Positions 42,851 to 54,429 of a stretch of 64,000 bases of DNA are shown in pieces. Source of the DNA: Nageia nagi (Eukaryota > Pinophyta); assembly GCA_050084985.1 (NCBI GenBank), contig JBITNC010000001.1, positions 180,048,001 to 180,112,000 of the forward strand, given 5' to 3'. Made by a program: the position numbers and the translations under genes. Within the stretch, counting starts at the first letter, position 1; the number at the start of each line of letters is the position of its first letter. A model generated the notes under the pieces. The model saw only the letters and a list, made by a program, of their open reading frames with translations, had not been told where the DNA came from and did no database searches.

Positions 42851-43440
42851 GCACAAGTTAAAGAGGTTTTTAAGCCCTTATTGCCTTATCTTTTTGAAAC
42901 CTTTATTTATTCATCTTACCTAGGATGCACTTCTCACATAGACCAATTGAAGAAGAAATTAAAGTTGAACCTTTTACAAATTCTTGATCTTTCATGACTC
43001 AAATACTTTGGTAGTTAAGATGCCCTAAACATTGGTGTTAAAGATTTCCTCTCGAACACACATTTATAGCAAGACACATCTTTTTTAGAACTTGATCCAT
43101 AATGTAGAGATCATCTTTCACTGATCCTTTAACTAATGTGATAAGTCCTTTCTTAATGCACTAGAATTAAGAGTGGAACTTAAACGAGTAACCTTTTCTT
43201 ACAACTTAGATTACGAAGAGAAGGATCATCCTAAGCTTAGAAATATAGAGCAGATTTTTAAGAATCTTTTTATCAATCAACACATTCATAATTCTTTGAA
43301 CTTCAAGAATAGAATTATCACCTATCATAACTACATCTTTCTTATACTTGTATAAATTTTCAAACTTATCATTTTCAAAGCATAGATGATTATTGCAACC
43401 AGAATCAACAATCCAATCAGTCAAAAAAGAGGGAGTCATG
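42851..43440 (-). pseudogene. Element D protease and GAG-pre-integrase region
   Basis: The frame at 43206-43439 reads LTDWIVDSGCNNHLCFENDK, so the catalytic DSG is intact here, then MIGDNSILEV and NLLYISKLRMILLF. The zinc-binding region at about 42890-43080 is decayed. Confidence 0.85.
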
Positions 43441-44386
43441 GAGTAGAGTGCAATAGTAAATCCAACTTTTATATTCTTCTTTCTTTTTAAGTTCTTGACA
43501 TTTTCAATGCTATTTTTCTTTTATTATATTTTCTTTTTATAGTAATCAAATTCTTTGTAACCATGGATGCCACAAAAGTTATAATTTCTTTCAAACTTTA
43601 CCTTAGGATTTAGTTTGCTTGCCTTACCTTTTTCATATCTTTGCTTGAAGTGATCATTATTGATGTTACTTTCATTGTTGCCCTTTTTTCAAACCTTTTG
43701 GAAGAAAAAAGATAAGATTTCTTATAATGATTGAAATTATTCTTGAAAGAGGTTTTGGTTGCTCCTAGAGCAACATTATTATCCATTAGAGAAGAGATCA
43801 ACACTTTTTTGTTAAGAGTTTTCTCATGCTTTATAAGGAGTCTTTAAAGATTTTTAAGAGAGAAAATTTCTTCTTCATCATCAAGCCTAGTCTTAATTAC
43901 CATCACAAAGTTACCAAACTTTAAAAAAAGGCTTTGGAGAATGATGAAGACCATGAAGTCATCATTGATCTAATTACACTCATAAGCAATAAGTTAGATC
44001 TTAAGATCAATGATTTTATTCAAGTAGATGGTAATATTTTCATCTTTCCCTTGATGAGATTGAAATAAATTTTGAAGAATAGTGAACCTTCTAGAGAAAT
44101 TAGATCCAAGGTAAATTTTCTTGAGCTTATCCCAAGCTTCCTTTACTAAGGTTAAGGATTAAATCATAAGGAGCATATCATTTAAAACTGCATAAAAAAT
44201 CTTGAAAGTTACTAATTTATTCTTTGCATTGTATGTTTCAAGTGCCTTTTCATCTATAGGAGTAATAAGATTCTCATTAACTATTTGCCAAAACTTCTTT
44301 GCTTATAATTCAACTCTCATATGAGGTTCCCAAATGCCAAAGATAGAACCATCAAGAATGTGTTTGGATAAGAAGGTGTCTCCCAT
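43441..44386 (-). pseudogene. Element D gag
   Basis: ATG at 44384-44386, reading MGDTFLSKHILDGSIFGIW. It stays nearly in one frame through EKALETYNAKNKLVT, KKIYLGSNFSRRFTILQ and DDEEEIFSLKNL to GATKTSFKNNFNHYKK (43610-43804). There are about five stops, mostly at glutamine positions. The zinc-knuckle region follows at about 43540-43600. Confidence 0.85.
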
Positions 44387-46904
44387 TTACTACATAAGAA
44401 TGTGAAAAAATAATAAGCATGTGGTCTAAAAATAACATTATATGTTTAGCTTTAATCCAAGTGAATCAATCATACATGTTAAATTTAATAAAAAAGACAT
44501 GCTTAATTTATTTCACAAGTGAAAATATTTACAATAGAAACTCAAATATACATCCAATGTACTCAACACTTTTGTCATCACCAAGAATCGTAAATGATAT
44601 TATTGAGGCTTATTTTTTCATTTAAATGATATTATTGAGGATTCCTGCAAGGTGGAGCCCAAGTAATACTAATCCTCAACCAATTCACCTTGGACAATAA
44701 TATGCTCTCATAAGGAAGAGGACCTACAATTTTTCAAGGTTATGACGTATATTAGATCAGCTAAATTATTAATCTTAATTAAGTTTTAAGTTTTCCTCTT
44801 AGGTTATTAGGATAATTTTTGAATGGACGTGCAGACATGTGGTATCACTACACACATGCTTGCCCATCTATTGGAGTTATATCCAGACTAACAAAGGACT
44901 TAGGGGTAATTGAGAAGTACAAAATTTTTACCATTTTGATTTTCAAACTTAAAATCTCCAGTATACCTATCCTCACCTCATGGCTCCCTAAACAAGTCAT
45001 GTTGCAAAATGTACATGCAGATGTGTTCATTTTAGGGCATTGCTCATTTAATATTTATGATTTTTTCATAAGTAAAAAAGATGTGAAACATAAGGTAAAG
45101 TACGTAAATGAAACATTATTCATATGCAATTTGAAACTTAAAAGTCCAATAGGTTTTGTTTACTAACCCTTAAATGACATCTTTACATAGGTCCTTATTT
45201 GCATAAGTTCATTTCATACTTTGCATAAGGAAGTAAAAGATTAGGGAGTCATTAAATGCATCATTTTCATAACTCAAAATATTTTAAGTAATAAGCATGC
45301 ATCTTAAAAATTAAGTATGTATCATTCCTATTAATTTGCATAAGTTAGCTTTGCATAAGAAAGATAAATACTTAAGCATAAAAAAGATCTAAAAGTTTAA
45401 GTAGAGAAATTCATAACTTTCCCTTCTTATACTTAAACATAATCCCTAGATATGCATTAAAAGAATAATATGCATGTTTTTCAATAAAATACCTAAGTAT
45501 TTATGAAAGGTAATTACTTCAAAATCTAAGTAATAGTCATGCAATATTTGCATAAAAAAGGAAAAAATTAAAAAAACCTAGAATTTTAAGTACAAACATT
45601 ATAAAATTCCCCTTTTTTACTTAAAATTGATCTTAAGTCAGCAAAAAAATAGCATGCTTAGTGAACTTGAGAAATGCCAAGTTTATACTTTAAACATTTT
45701 ACCTAAAAAAAATTGCCATACTTATCAATGCAAAAATTTCCTCCATTTTTAGTTAACAAAATATCTCAAAAAATTTACTTTTAAAAGCAACTAGATAAGT
45801 AATAATGCTTTATCTCAAATAATGATCTATTTACTCTTGCAAATAAAACATTGAATATTGAAAAAGAAGATTACTTCTTAGTAAGATAGAATTAAATTTG
45901 GAGTACTTCTTAGTAAGTAATTTAATGATTTAGGAGAAAAAAAGTTAAAATGATGACCCCTTAAGTGTATTGAGAAAGCATGGAAGAAAAAAGCATGGAA
46001 GAAAAGAGATATTAAACAAGTCTGACTAAAAGTAAATGGGGTGCATATATTTTTTATAGGTGGAGCGGATGAGGAGGGGAGAATCAGTGAAGGATCCACA
46101 GATAGATGGTGAGGGACAGGTTGCAAGCCTCGCAGGTATTTGGTCATGGTAGGGTTTAGCTTGAGCCTATCGTATGTCACGGTTGCAACAGTTTAAAAAA
46201 TAAAAAACTTATCCCTCTTACCAAGCATTGATCAAGGAAGAATCAGAGGCATTGTAGAGAAGAGAAACAGAGATGCGAGGGCATTAGTTGAGCCATGCAA
46301 TGCTAATTGCCTGTTGATACATTTCCTTCTTGAAAAAATAAAAAAAGCCACGCACAAGAAGTTTGAAATAAACAGTACAAAGGATAAGATTTTTTTTCAA
46401 GAAAAAAAATTGTATATGCTTTTTTTCTTTTGAAAAAAAAATGCTAATATAATTTTTGTAAAGGAACTGTAGTCTTACATCAATAATTTTATGTAATAAA
46501 GAGAGAAAAAAAAAGATAATTTGTATTTATTTTAGCTTTTTCTTTTTTAAGGTATTTCTTTCACAAAAGATATAGTATGAATTTTTAAAAAAATATATTA
46601 TCCTCTTGAATAGTATATATATATATATATCAAAGTATTAACTTTGAAAAAAATGCAACTACATAAGAGGTTAGTATAAAAAATTGCTATTTTAACCATA
46701 ATGTATTATTACCTTAAGGTAATGTTATCTAGGGGTTAAAATAATATAATCATAAAAGAATGTTAGTATAAAATTGAACAACAACAAAAAATAAGAGGTT
46801 ATCCTTTTAAATTGTTTTACCTCAAATAAGAAGAGGAAACCTCCAAGGATGATGAATAAGGATGAAGAACTTTCAAAAATGTTGAATAAAAGCTTCCACA
46901 CCAA
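44387..46904 (-). other. Element D leader, probable intron
   Basis: Donor-like GAG|GTAAAA at about 46817-46823 and acceptor-like TTATGTAG at about 44390-44397 give a candidate intron of about 2.43 kb. The conserved block at about 44600-45185 holds a frame at 44848-45030 that starts MNTSACTFCNM and contains SHEVRIG and PIDGQACV. A GC-richer cassette lies at about 46020-46400 (100-codon sense frame 45878-46180, no known domain). A (TA)n run lies at about 46613-46630. Confidence 0.65.
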
Positions 46905-46916
46905 GCTCTAATACCA
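46905..46916 (-). other. Element D primer binding site
   Basis: Minus strand TGGTATTAGAGC, two bases after the LTR. Confidence 0.87.
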
Positions 46917-46918
46917 AA

Positions 46919-47418
46919 TGTAGGATTTGGACTATAAATAATACAATCCTAATTGCTTAAGATTATATAAAAGCTCTCTCAACCAACAAAATATTAAAGC
47001 ATAAGCAATATTGTCACAAAATAACTTAAGACATAAAGTGGTTCTTTTAACTACGAGTACATCCACTAACTAGATCTTACTTCATTCACAAATATGAACC
47101 TCTTACAATTCTCTTAATCTCATCTTCTAAACACTATCCTATAGCATAACTTTGCTTCACAAATTGGTGAGTGATCACAAAGAGAAAACCTTATATTTAT
47201 AAGCCAAAATCCCCCTTTGGATCACCCTTTTAACCAATGTGCAAAGGAATGACATGCAACTTCCTTTTACCCAAAGGTCATGACATGGAGTGTAGGATAA
47301 GTTACATTATTTTATTCACTTAAGTACTTAAGGTATTTAATGATACCCTTAAGTATTAGTGAATTTACAAAGAGGATTATTACAAAACCTTTACAATAAT
47401 GCATTATACATTCCAACA
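46919..47418 (-). repeat. Element D 5' LTR
   Basis: 500 bp, minus strand TGTTGGAATG...CCTACA, with TATAAATA at 47194-47201 and the inverted repeat at about 47321-47357. Confidence 0.9.
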
Positions 47419-49661
47419 AGGTAAAATCATTTTTAAGGTATAACCTCTCTTTTTTATTCTTTGGGATTATTTTTTTATACTAAAATATTTTTAACATATG
47501 TTAGTTCAATTTTTTTTACTTACATGTTATTGCTATGCAATGTTTTTACTAACATTAGGTTGTTAGTTGTAAATGTTTTAAGTAAATTTATTTAAAGGAT
47601 ACCAATAATATGTTATCAAGAAGCTTATTATAGTTTAAATTTGTAAAAGAAAATTAAATATTAAAAATTTACAATTATATTTTATATTGAAACTAAAAAA
47701 AATGTTGCAAATTATTTTTAGTTTCATAACTTTTCAAATCTTGCAACATTTTACAAAGTTGTTAAAAAAAGATAGAAATTATATGTATATTTATAGTAAT
47801 ATATTAAAACTTACACTTTTCTAAAAATATATGATAATATGTTATTAGAAAATAAATAAATGTAAACCTTATTTAAGTACTTTTGAAAAGGTATACATCC
47901 ATCAAAGAGTTGTTCAATTTTTGTATAGTAAAATTTTTTTGAACATTATGAAAGAGTAGTTGATAATATCTTTTGAACATTAGCCCCCACTGACTACTTT
48001 TCCCTCAGCTCGCCCCTTTAACGCTTCCCCTCTTCCACTACACAGACGAATTACATGCCCCCTAACGTCATAAATTTTTTAAAACGGTTATATTTATTTT
48101 TTAATACATGTACGTCCCCTCAGTTTTTTTAATACTTTTATAATTTTTTATGTTGCAATTAATGAAGGTTTAAAGTAAATGTTACGTTTTTACTTTTTTG
48201 GTGAAAGTTTTTCGTGCCTTTTTGAAAATGGATAAGACTTCTTATTAAATGAACGAATTTACTTCTTCAAAGTACATTAAATGTATCTACTTACAAAACT
48301 TTTTGAAAGTGTCTTGTTCATATTTATTAGAGTGGACATTTTGAAAAATTTAGAGTCCTTTATATTGTTTTTAAAGGAGGAGGATAATAATTTTTTAGAA
48401 GGATATTATTTTAAAATGGAGAGTTTTTAACTATTTTTTTTTAAAGAGGTGGAAGTTATTTTTAAAACTTTAAGAGTAATTATTATTTTAAAGGTGTTAA
48501 TATTTTTAAGTAAAAACTCTAAACAATTTTAAGTTTTTTTTTTTTAAAGGAGTTTAATTTTTTTGGAGTAAATTTTTTTTTAAAAAGGGGGGTCAATTTT
48601 TTTGGAGTATTAATTTTTTGAAGGGAATTTAAGCATCATGCATTTTGTTTCTCAAAAATTAACAGGGAGATGTTGAAATAAGAAAATAATTTGAGTAAAA
48701 GCATGGATTTTTTTGCTAAGTTTTTTTTAAAGTTAGGGACTCCTTGTTTTTTTATAATGAACTTATGCAATTTTTTGTAAATAAATCCTTTTGGGGTTAT
48801 AACAAAACCTATTGGAAAATGTTAGATTTTTATATATGATGTATCATGTGGACTATTAGATTTCTTTTTTGCATGATGGTTCATTTTAAGCAACTTTATG
48901 CATATTTACTTTTTTTTTTGCAAAAATCGTAAACATTAAAAGTGTTTCCCCTAAAATGAACACATACATATGTTTTATTCTGGAATATGACTTATTTGGA
49001 AAGACATGAGGTGAGGACAACATAAATTAGAGTCTTTTAGTTCATCGATCCAAGTGATGAAAAATTCATACTTTTTAATTACCCTTAAGTTCTATATTAG
49101 TCTGAACATAAGTCCATATAGGTGGACAAACATGTGTATAGTGATACCACATGCTTGTCCGTCTATTCATGGATTATCTTCATAACTTAAAAAGATAATT
49201 GAAAATCTAATCAAAATAATAATTTGATCAATCTAACACATATCATAACCTTAGAAATTAGCTAGTACTTCTTCTTATGAGAGTATATTGACGATTAAAA
49301 TAAATTAGTTGAGGATTGGTAGGACCTAGGCTCCACCTTGTGAGCATCCAGGTGAAAGTCTAATTTTAATTAAGAAAATAAGCATCAATTTTATCCTCTC
49401 TATGACTATATTACTTGGTTATGATAAAATGTTGGTTATATATGATTTAATAAGATTGAAAATCTTTTTGCAAATGTTAAATTGGTTAATAATTTAAGCA
49501 TGCTTTATTGATTACCTTTGGTTAAAATTCAACATGTATAGTTGATGAATTCAACATGTATAATTAACATGTATGATTGATTTATGATTAAACTCAACAT
49601 GTATGGTTGATAAATTTAACATGCTTATAATAGTTAACACTTTCACCTTCTTTTGTAGCAA
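47419..49661 (+). other. Element H leader, main part
   Basis: Continues H after D. It starts AGGTAAAATC, matching the region after the donor-like site in other copies, and ends TTCTTTTGTAG (49648-49658) just before gag. A short GC-richer cassette lies at about 47985-48065. Long T-rich stretches follow. The conserved block at about 48775-49390 is recognisable (ATGAACACAT at 48956), but its short frame has several stops. Confidence 0.65.
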
Positions 49662-50560
49662 ATGAGAGACTCTTTTTCATTCAAGCACATCCTAGATGGT
49701 TCTAACTATGGTATTTGGGAATATAGGATGAAAGTGGAGCTCTAAGCATAGAAATTATGGCAAATCGTAAATGAAAACCAAATTTTTTCAAAAAATGAGA
49801 AGGCACTTGAGGCTTACAACATAAAAAAAGAGTTGAAAACCTCTATGATCTTTTGTGCACTTTTAGATGAAGTTCTTATTATCTCTTCTTCAAACTCTAT
49901 AAAGAAATCTTACAATAAGCTGAAGAAAATATACCTTTGTATCAAATTTTTCAGAAGGTTCACCATTCTAAAGAAATTATTGCAATCACATCAAGAGAAA
50001 AATGAACATGTGGTTATATACTTGAATAAGATTATTGACCTTAGGACCCAACTTGTAAGGTGTGGGTGCAATTAGATCAATGATGAGTTTATGGTGTTCA
50101 TCATCCTTCAAAACCTCTCTATGAAATTTAGTTACTTTGTGACTATTATTAAGATAAGGCTCAATGATGAAGAAGAGGTATTCTCCTTGAAAAATCTTTT
50201 AAGGCTTCTCTTGAAACATAAGGAAACATGTAACAAAAAGTTATTGATATCCTCTCTTAAGGAGCATCATGTGGCACTTGGACTAATGAAGACTCACTTC
50301 AAAAATAAGTTCAATAACAGAAAAAATCTTTACATGCTCCAAAAAGGGATTTTAAGAAAGGTGGAAACAAACAACAGAATGGGCATGACAACTCAAGAAA
50401 ATCTAAAACCAAGTTTGATGGTAATTGTAATTTTTGTGGCATATATAGTCATAGGGAATTTGATTGCTATAAGAAAAAGAAAGATTAAGGTGGAAAAGGA
50501 TATAAAAAATCAAACAACTTTAATGGCAAAAAGAAGAATAAATTTTTTGCTTATATTTGT
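49662..50560 (+). pseudogene. Element H gag
   Basis: ATG at 49662, reading MRDSFSFKHILDGSNYGIW. Frames at 49833-50075 and 50091-50687 cover EKALEAYN-like to RRFTILKKLLQSHQEKNE, and FMVFIILQNLSMKFSYFV to DDEEEVFSLKNL-like sequence. A zinc knuckle CNFCGIYSHREFDC (CX2CX4HX4C) is readable in another frame at about 50427-50470. Stops in the N-terminal part are TAA or TAG at Q positions. Confidence 0.85.
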
Positions 50561-51140
50561 TCTTTTTACTTCAAATCTCATACCTTCTCAAATGATTATA
50601 TTGTTGATTCTGGGTGCACTAATCACATGTGTTTTGAAAAGACTAAGTTTAAAAATTTTCATAAGTACAAAAAAGATGCATTTATGAAAGGTGATAATTC
50701 AATTCTTGAATTCCAAGGTATGGGAAGTGTATTATTGTAAAGAAAGGTTCTTGAAAATGTGCTCTATGTGCTTAAGTTCATCATGAACCTTCTTTTCGTA
50801 ATTCAAGTTTCTAGGAAATGATACTCTTTCAAGTTCAACTAACACTCCTAGTGCATGAAGAAGCGACTTATCATTTTGGTGAAAGGATCAATGAAAGATG
50901 ATACCTATAGTATGGATTAAGCTCCAACAAAGATGTGCGTTGTTACAAATATTTTCTTTAGGGGAAATCTTTGGCACCATTGATTAGGCCAACTTAACCA
51001 CAAGAATATTCAAGCTATGAAATATCAACAACTTGTAGAAGATTTGCCTATGATATCACCCATAATTGGTTTTGTGAGAAGATCATCCTAATCAAATTGA
51101 ATAAGCAAAAATTTGAGAAAGATAAGGCAATAAGAGCAAC
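50561..51140 (+). pseudogene. Element H protease and GAG-pre-integrase region
   Basis: The protease motif YIVDSGCTNHMCFEKTKF at about 50595-50650 has an intact catalytic DSG. GDNSILEFQGMGSV and ENVLYVLKFIMNLLFVIQV follow. The zinc-binding region (LWHH-LGQLNHKNIQAMK) is partly readable. Stops are present. Confidence 0.82.
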
Positions 51141-51210
51141 ATAACCTCTTCAGCTTGTGCATTCAGATTTAATGGGTCTATTTTTGACTAAATCGCTTAG
51201 GGGAGCATCT
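51141..51210 (+). pseudogene. Element H integrase, first codons only
   Basis: VHSDLMGLFLTKSLRGAS is readable, with the first catalytic aspartate kept. The sequence then switches at 51210/51211 to the TG end of gypsy G. The remainder is expected beyond the right LTR of G, outside the window. Confidence 0.8.
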
Positions 51211-52504
51211 TGTGAACACCTCAAATCCTCAACACATCAATCACTCAAACCACTCATGAGTATTTTAAGATTCAAGATATCCAATTCTAAATTTTCCTAT
51301 GTTATATTATGATAATGAATGATAAAAGCAAGGTTTAGAAATGATCCTTAGTATTTAATGATGGCAATATGTGTTCAGATTTGAAAGGAAATAATAAATA
51401 TCAAAGGGAATCTCAAATCACAGGTCCTTTGGACCTTCTGATTATCCAAAATGAGGTAGAATCCCAACTCTATAAGGTTGTAGATCCCCTTAGTCCATAG
51501 TCAAATAGATGCTCACATAGATATCAATGCTTATGATGCAAATGTGTGCTAGACTCATAAAGATTGATGTTAAATGCTTGAAGAAAGATAATTGAAAAAT
51601 GAGTATAGTAAATCTATGCTAAATTGATAATAGCATTCAAGATTTAATAAAATATAAGCAATATGTGCAAAGATTTAACTAAATGATAATGTATTACAAT
51701 GTAAATCACAAATTCAAAGATAAGAGTGGTAGATCTAAACTAAGAATGCAAGTAAATCAATAAAGATGTGACACCCTAGGGTTTGGACCCTAAAGGTCAA
51801 ACCCTAGGATGTAATTAGCCCAATAAATGCTTATATGTGATACAAATACAATTGCAAATTGAAATAAAAGTTTACAAGCTTTAATCAATGGTAGATTAAT
51901 CTTGAAATCTAGAAACATCAATGAAAGACACCACTAATATCTCAAATTAAACCTTAAATGATCAAAGAGTACCTCAATCCATTTGTGATGGAGATGTGTG
52001 CTCAATAATTAAAGAGGAGTATTCTTCATTTAGTAAATCCTTCACAATGATCTCCCAAAGCTCAAGTATAGGTGTTAGGAAACACAAAGGTTGTAGATTC
52101 CATATAAGTCAAAGCATGAAAATAAAAAAAGAAGCTTAGAATGTGTGCCAATTGGATTTTATAATACTTAATCAAAATCATCTTGATGAATCTGATGTCT
52201 ATAGGGTCATCTAGGCAATTGGAATCAAATGTGTTAGTAAAAATAAAAAGCCTAGACTGAGTTGATCAGTCTCATCGAAGGACCTATAAAATATTTACTA
52301 GTCCAACATGATAATGTAATACATGATATATGCCAAAATATCTATGTAACCTTATCAACAAAGAAAGATGCATTTTTAGGGTGTTTTCAGTTGCCCTTTT
52401 TTGTGTTGAGCTCCAAACCTGTGAGAAGCTTAGTACAAAAATATGTGAAATGATAAATGTTAATGATACATGATAAATGATAACAAAATGATCAGGAAGA
52501 GAGC

Positions 52505-52690
52505 TAATTTCAGCTCATGATAGGTTGTATAATATCATCCTAGATCACTTGACCCTAATATGGTTTTAGCATATGATAGGTCATATAAGATGGAATTGAG
52601 TACCATGAGGATCCAACAAAGTTTGGCTTCAGCACATGATAAGTTGTATAAGACAAAATTAGATCTCACAATAATGGACCTATGACAAAA
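52505..52690. repeat. Three imperfect repeats of about 60 bp
   Basis: Copies of a unit with CATGATAGGTTGTATAAGA, anchored near 52512, 52568 and 52631 (steps of 56 and 63 bp). Confidence 0.65.
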
Positions 52691-52916
52691 TCTAACAAAT
52701 GGATCAAGTGTATAGTAAATAATAAAGTAAAAATTTAATCTAATCTAATCTAAGTGCTAAAAGAAAAATTATCTCTACTTTGCCCCAGCACCTAAAGGAT
52801 GTATGACTCTACTTTGCCCTAATAGTCAAAGAGTGATCATAGGCATGCAAACCTACCAAGCATGGGACCTTAGCACGTAAGCATACGATGCTTGCATAAT
52901 AAATTACTAAGCTGAG

Positions 52917-53172
52917 CATGATGACATTTGAGTATTTTGATCACCATTCAATCATATTGTGCTAAACTGATAACATCGAACATGATGATGTTAGAATGTG
53001 TTTATTATCAATCCACCATGATGAACTGTAATGATCTTGTCAAACATGATGATGTCAGGATATGATGATTACCAATCCATCATGTCAACCTAAAGTGATC
53101 ATGTTAGGCATGATGATGTCAGAATATGTTTATTACCAATCCATCATGTCAAACTAATAATCATCCAATGAA
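52917..53172. repeat. 64-bp tandem repeat, four copies
   Basis: Units begin CATGATGATG (first copy CATGATGACA) at 52917, 52981, 53045 and 53109, with an exact 64-bp step. They include TTACCAATCCATCATG in the later copies. The first copy is the most diverged. Confidence 0.88.
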
Positions 53173-53693
53173 AATTCATGATGCAATAAGGTTTAACCAT
53201 GCATATGACATGCCCTTGATGAAGTTAATGTACCTGCTAAAAAGTAAAAATTTGATAAATTTTAAATCATGTGGAGCTCTCCCCCTAAAAAGGAAAGGTG
53301 TGATGGATGATAATTCAAGATGTCTGACCATTTGACTGAATGGAGTAGAAAATGAGGATCATAATTGAAGGTTTACAGAGTGTGATAATGATTAAGTAAA
53401 TCATTTTGGTGATTGCAAGTCATTCAGAAGATTGGGGTTATAAAGTCATTCAGGTGATCAAGGATCATCTGGACAATCTAATCAAGGTTTAAATGAAAAA
53501 TAAAAACTAAAAATGATGATTTGACTACTCATTTAGACTTATGCATTTTGACTTGGACTATTTTACTAAGGAATTGAATTATGTTGTTGGATGCTGGCTA
53601 TGAGATAAAGCAGACACTAGCACATGGCAACCACTGGTCCATTAGGAGGTCCACCAGGAGATGAGAAGGAGCCAATGTGCAAGAAGGTATGCA

Positions 53694-53701
53694 TCCTCCC
53701 C
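53694..53701 (-). other. Candidate polypurine tract of element G
   Basis: Minus strand GGGGAGGA directly against the inner LTR edge. Confidence 0.5.
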
Positions 53702-54429
53702 AAAACTCACCATTGTCTAAGAATTTTAAAATGTGAGATTATGTTGAAAAGTGCATTTTAGATTTTATTTATTTTAGTTATGTTATTGTTCATGTTATAG
53801 GTGTTTGAAAATATATAATGGGTAAACAATAGGTAAACCAAACTAGGGCATACAATAGAAGAAACCCTAAACACTACATAGACGTACTAAGGATGGCACA
53901 CACGAGTATAACATTGAATATAAAATCATGTCAGAATAGTTGTGTATGTTTTAGTTCCTTATGGTTTGAATTTTTTTTTAAATTTTACTTATCGGGTAGG
54001 CTTATTTTTTTCTTGTTTACATGTCTACAAATCATCCTTCAATTGGATGATTTGATTTAGGGTCATCTTAGTGAAGGATGACCTTAGCAGTCATTTAGAT
54101 GACTATATAGTCATCCATGTACTAGATGACTAGGTTGACCCAATCGTCCTAGATAAGGATGATTTTGACTAACTAAGCATTGGCCCAAAATAAGAGAAAA
54201 AGACTTAGACAAAATGAAACATGACATTCTAGGTGACATGTAGGACTAACTTAGACTTAGAAACTACTAAGTTTGAAGATAGACTTGACAAACTAACTAA
54301 CACATCAAAATCTATTCTAGATGAAAGTCTGGCATAAGTTTTGACCTCTCTAGATAGAAGTATAAGGAGCACTGGCACCAATGGACTGGGCCTAATTAGA
54401 GGCATTTGGGCTTGCAAGAGTTGTTAAGA
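53702..54429. other. Element G spacer before the PMD pseudogene
   Basis: No gene is recognised. At about 54035-54175 there are many short GTCATC/GATGAC words in both orientations. A weak plus-strand frame just before 54430 might be the decayed start of the PMD gene. Confidence 0.45.

Larger units (their letters stand above)
39078..47418 (-). mobile_element. Ty1/copia element D, complete outline, nested in H leader
   Basis: An 8.3-kb element with LTRs of 504 and 500 bp and target duplication AGGTA (39073-39077 and 47419-47423). It inserted into the donor-like GAG|GTAAAA site of H. The LTRs differ at many positions (by eye around a tenth) plus small indels, so it is old. Coding is heavily decayed, and the polypurine tract is now AAGAGAGAG. 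Confidence 0.9.
30123..51210 (+). mobile_element. Ty1/copia element H, interrupted by C, D and G
   Basis: A plus-strand element with its 5' LTR at 30123-30678 and primer site at 30681. The leader is split into 30694-30713, 39034-39077 and 47419-49661, followed by gag, protease and the first bases of integrase. It ends abruptly at 51210, where the TG of gypsy G begins. Joining the pieces around C (duplication CTCTT) and D (duplication AGGTA) restores the same leader order as in A, B, C and D. The rest of H should lie beyond the window. It is the host of three later insertions. Confidence 0.85.
51211..53693 (-). repeat. Candidate 3' LTR of gypsy element G
   Basis: The left edge TGTGAACACC meets the H integrase break exactly. 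The right edge GTATGCA is followed by TCCTCCCC, a polypurine tract on the minus strand. That gives a 2.48-kb LTR, long but usual for Tat and Ogre relatives. It holds no coding. Two tandem repeats lie inside. The partner LTR is outside the window, so the right edge is an inference. Confidence 0.6.
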
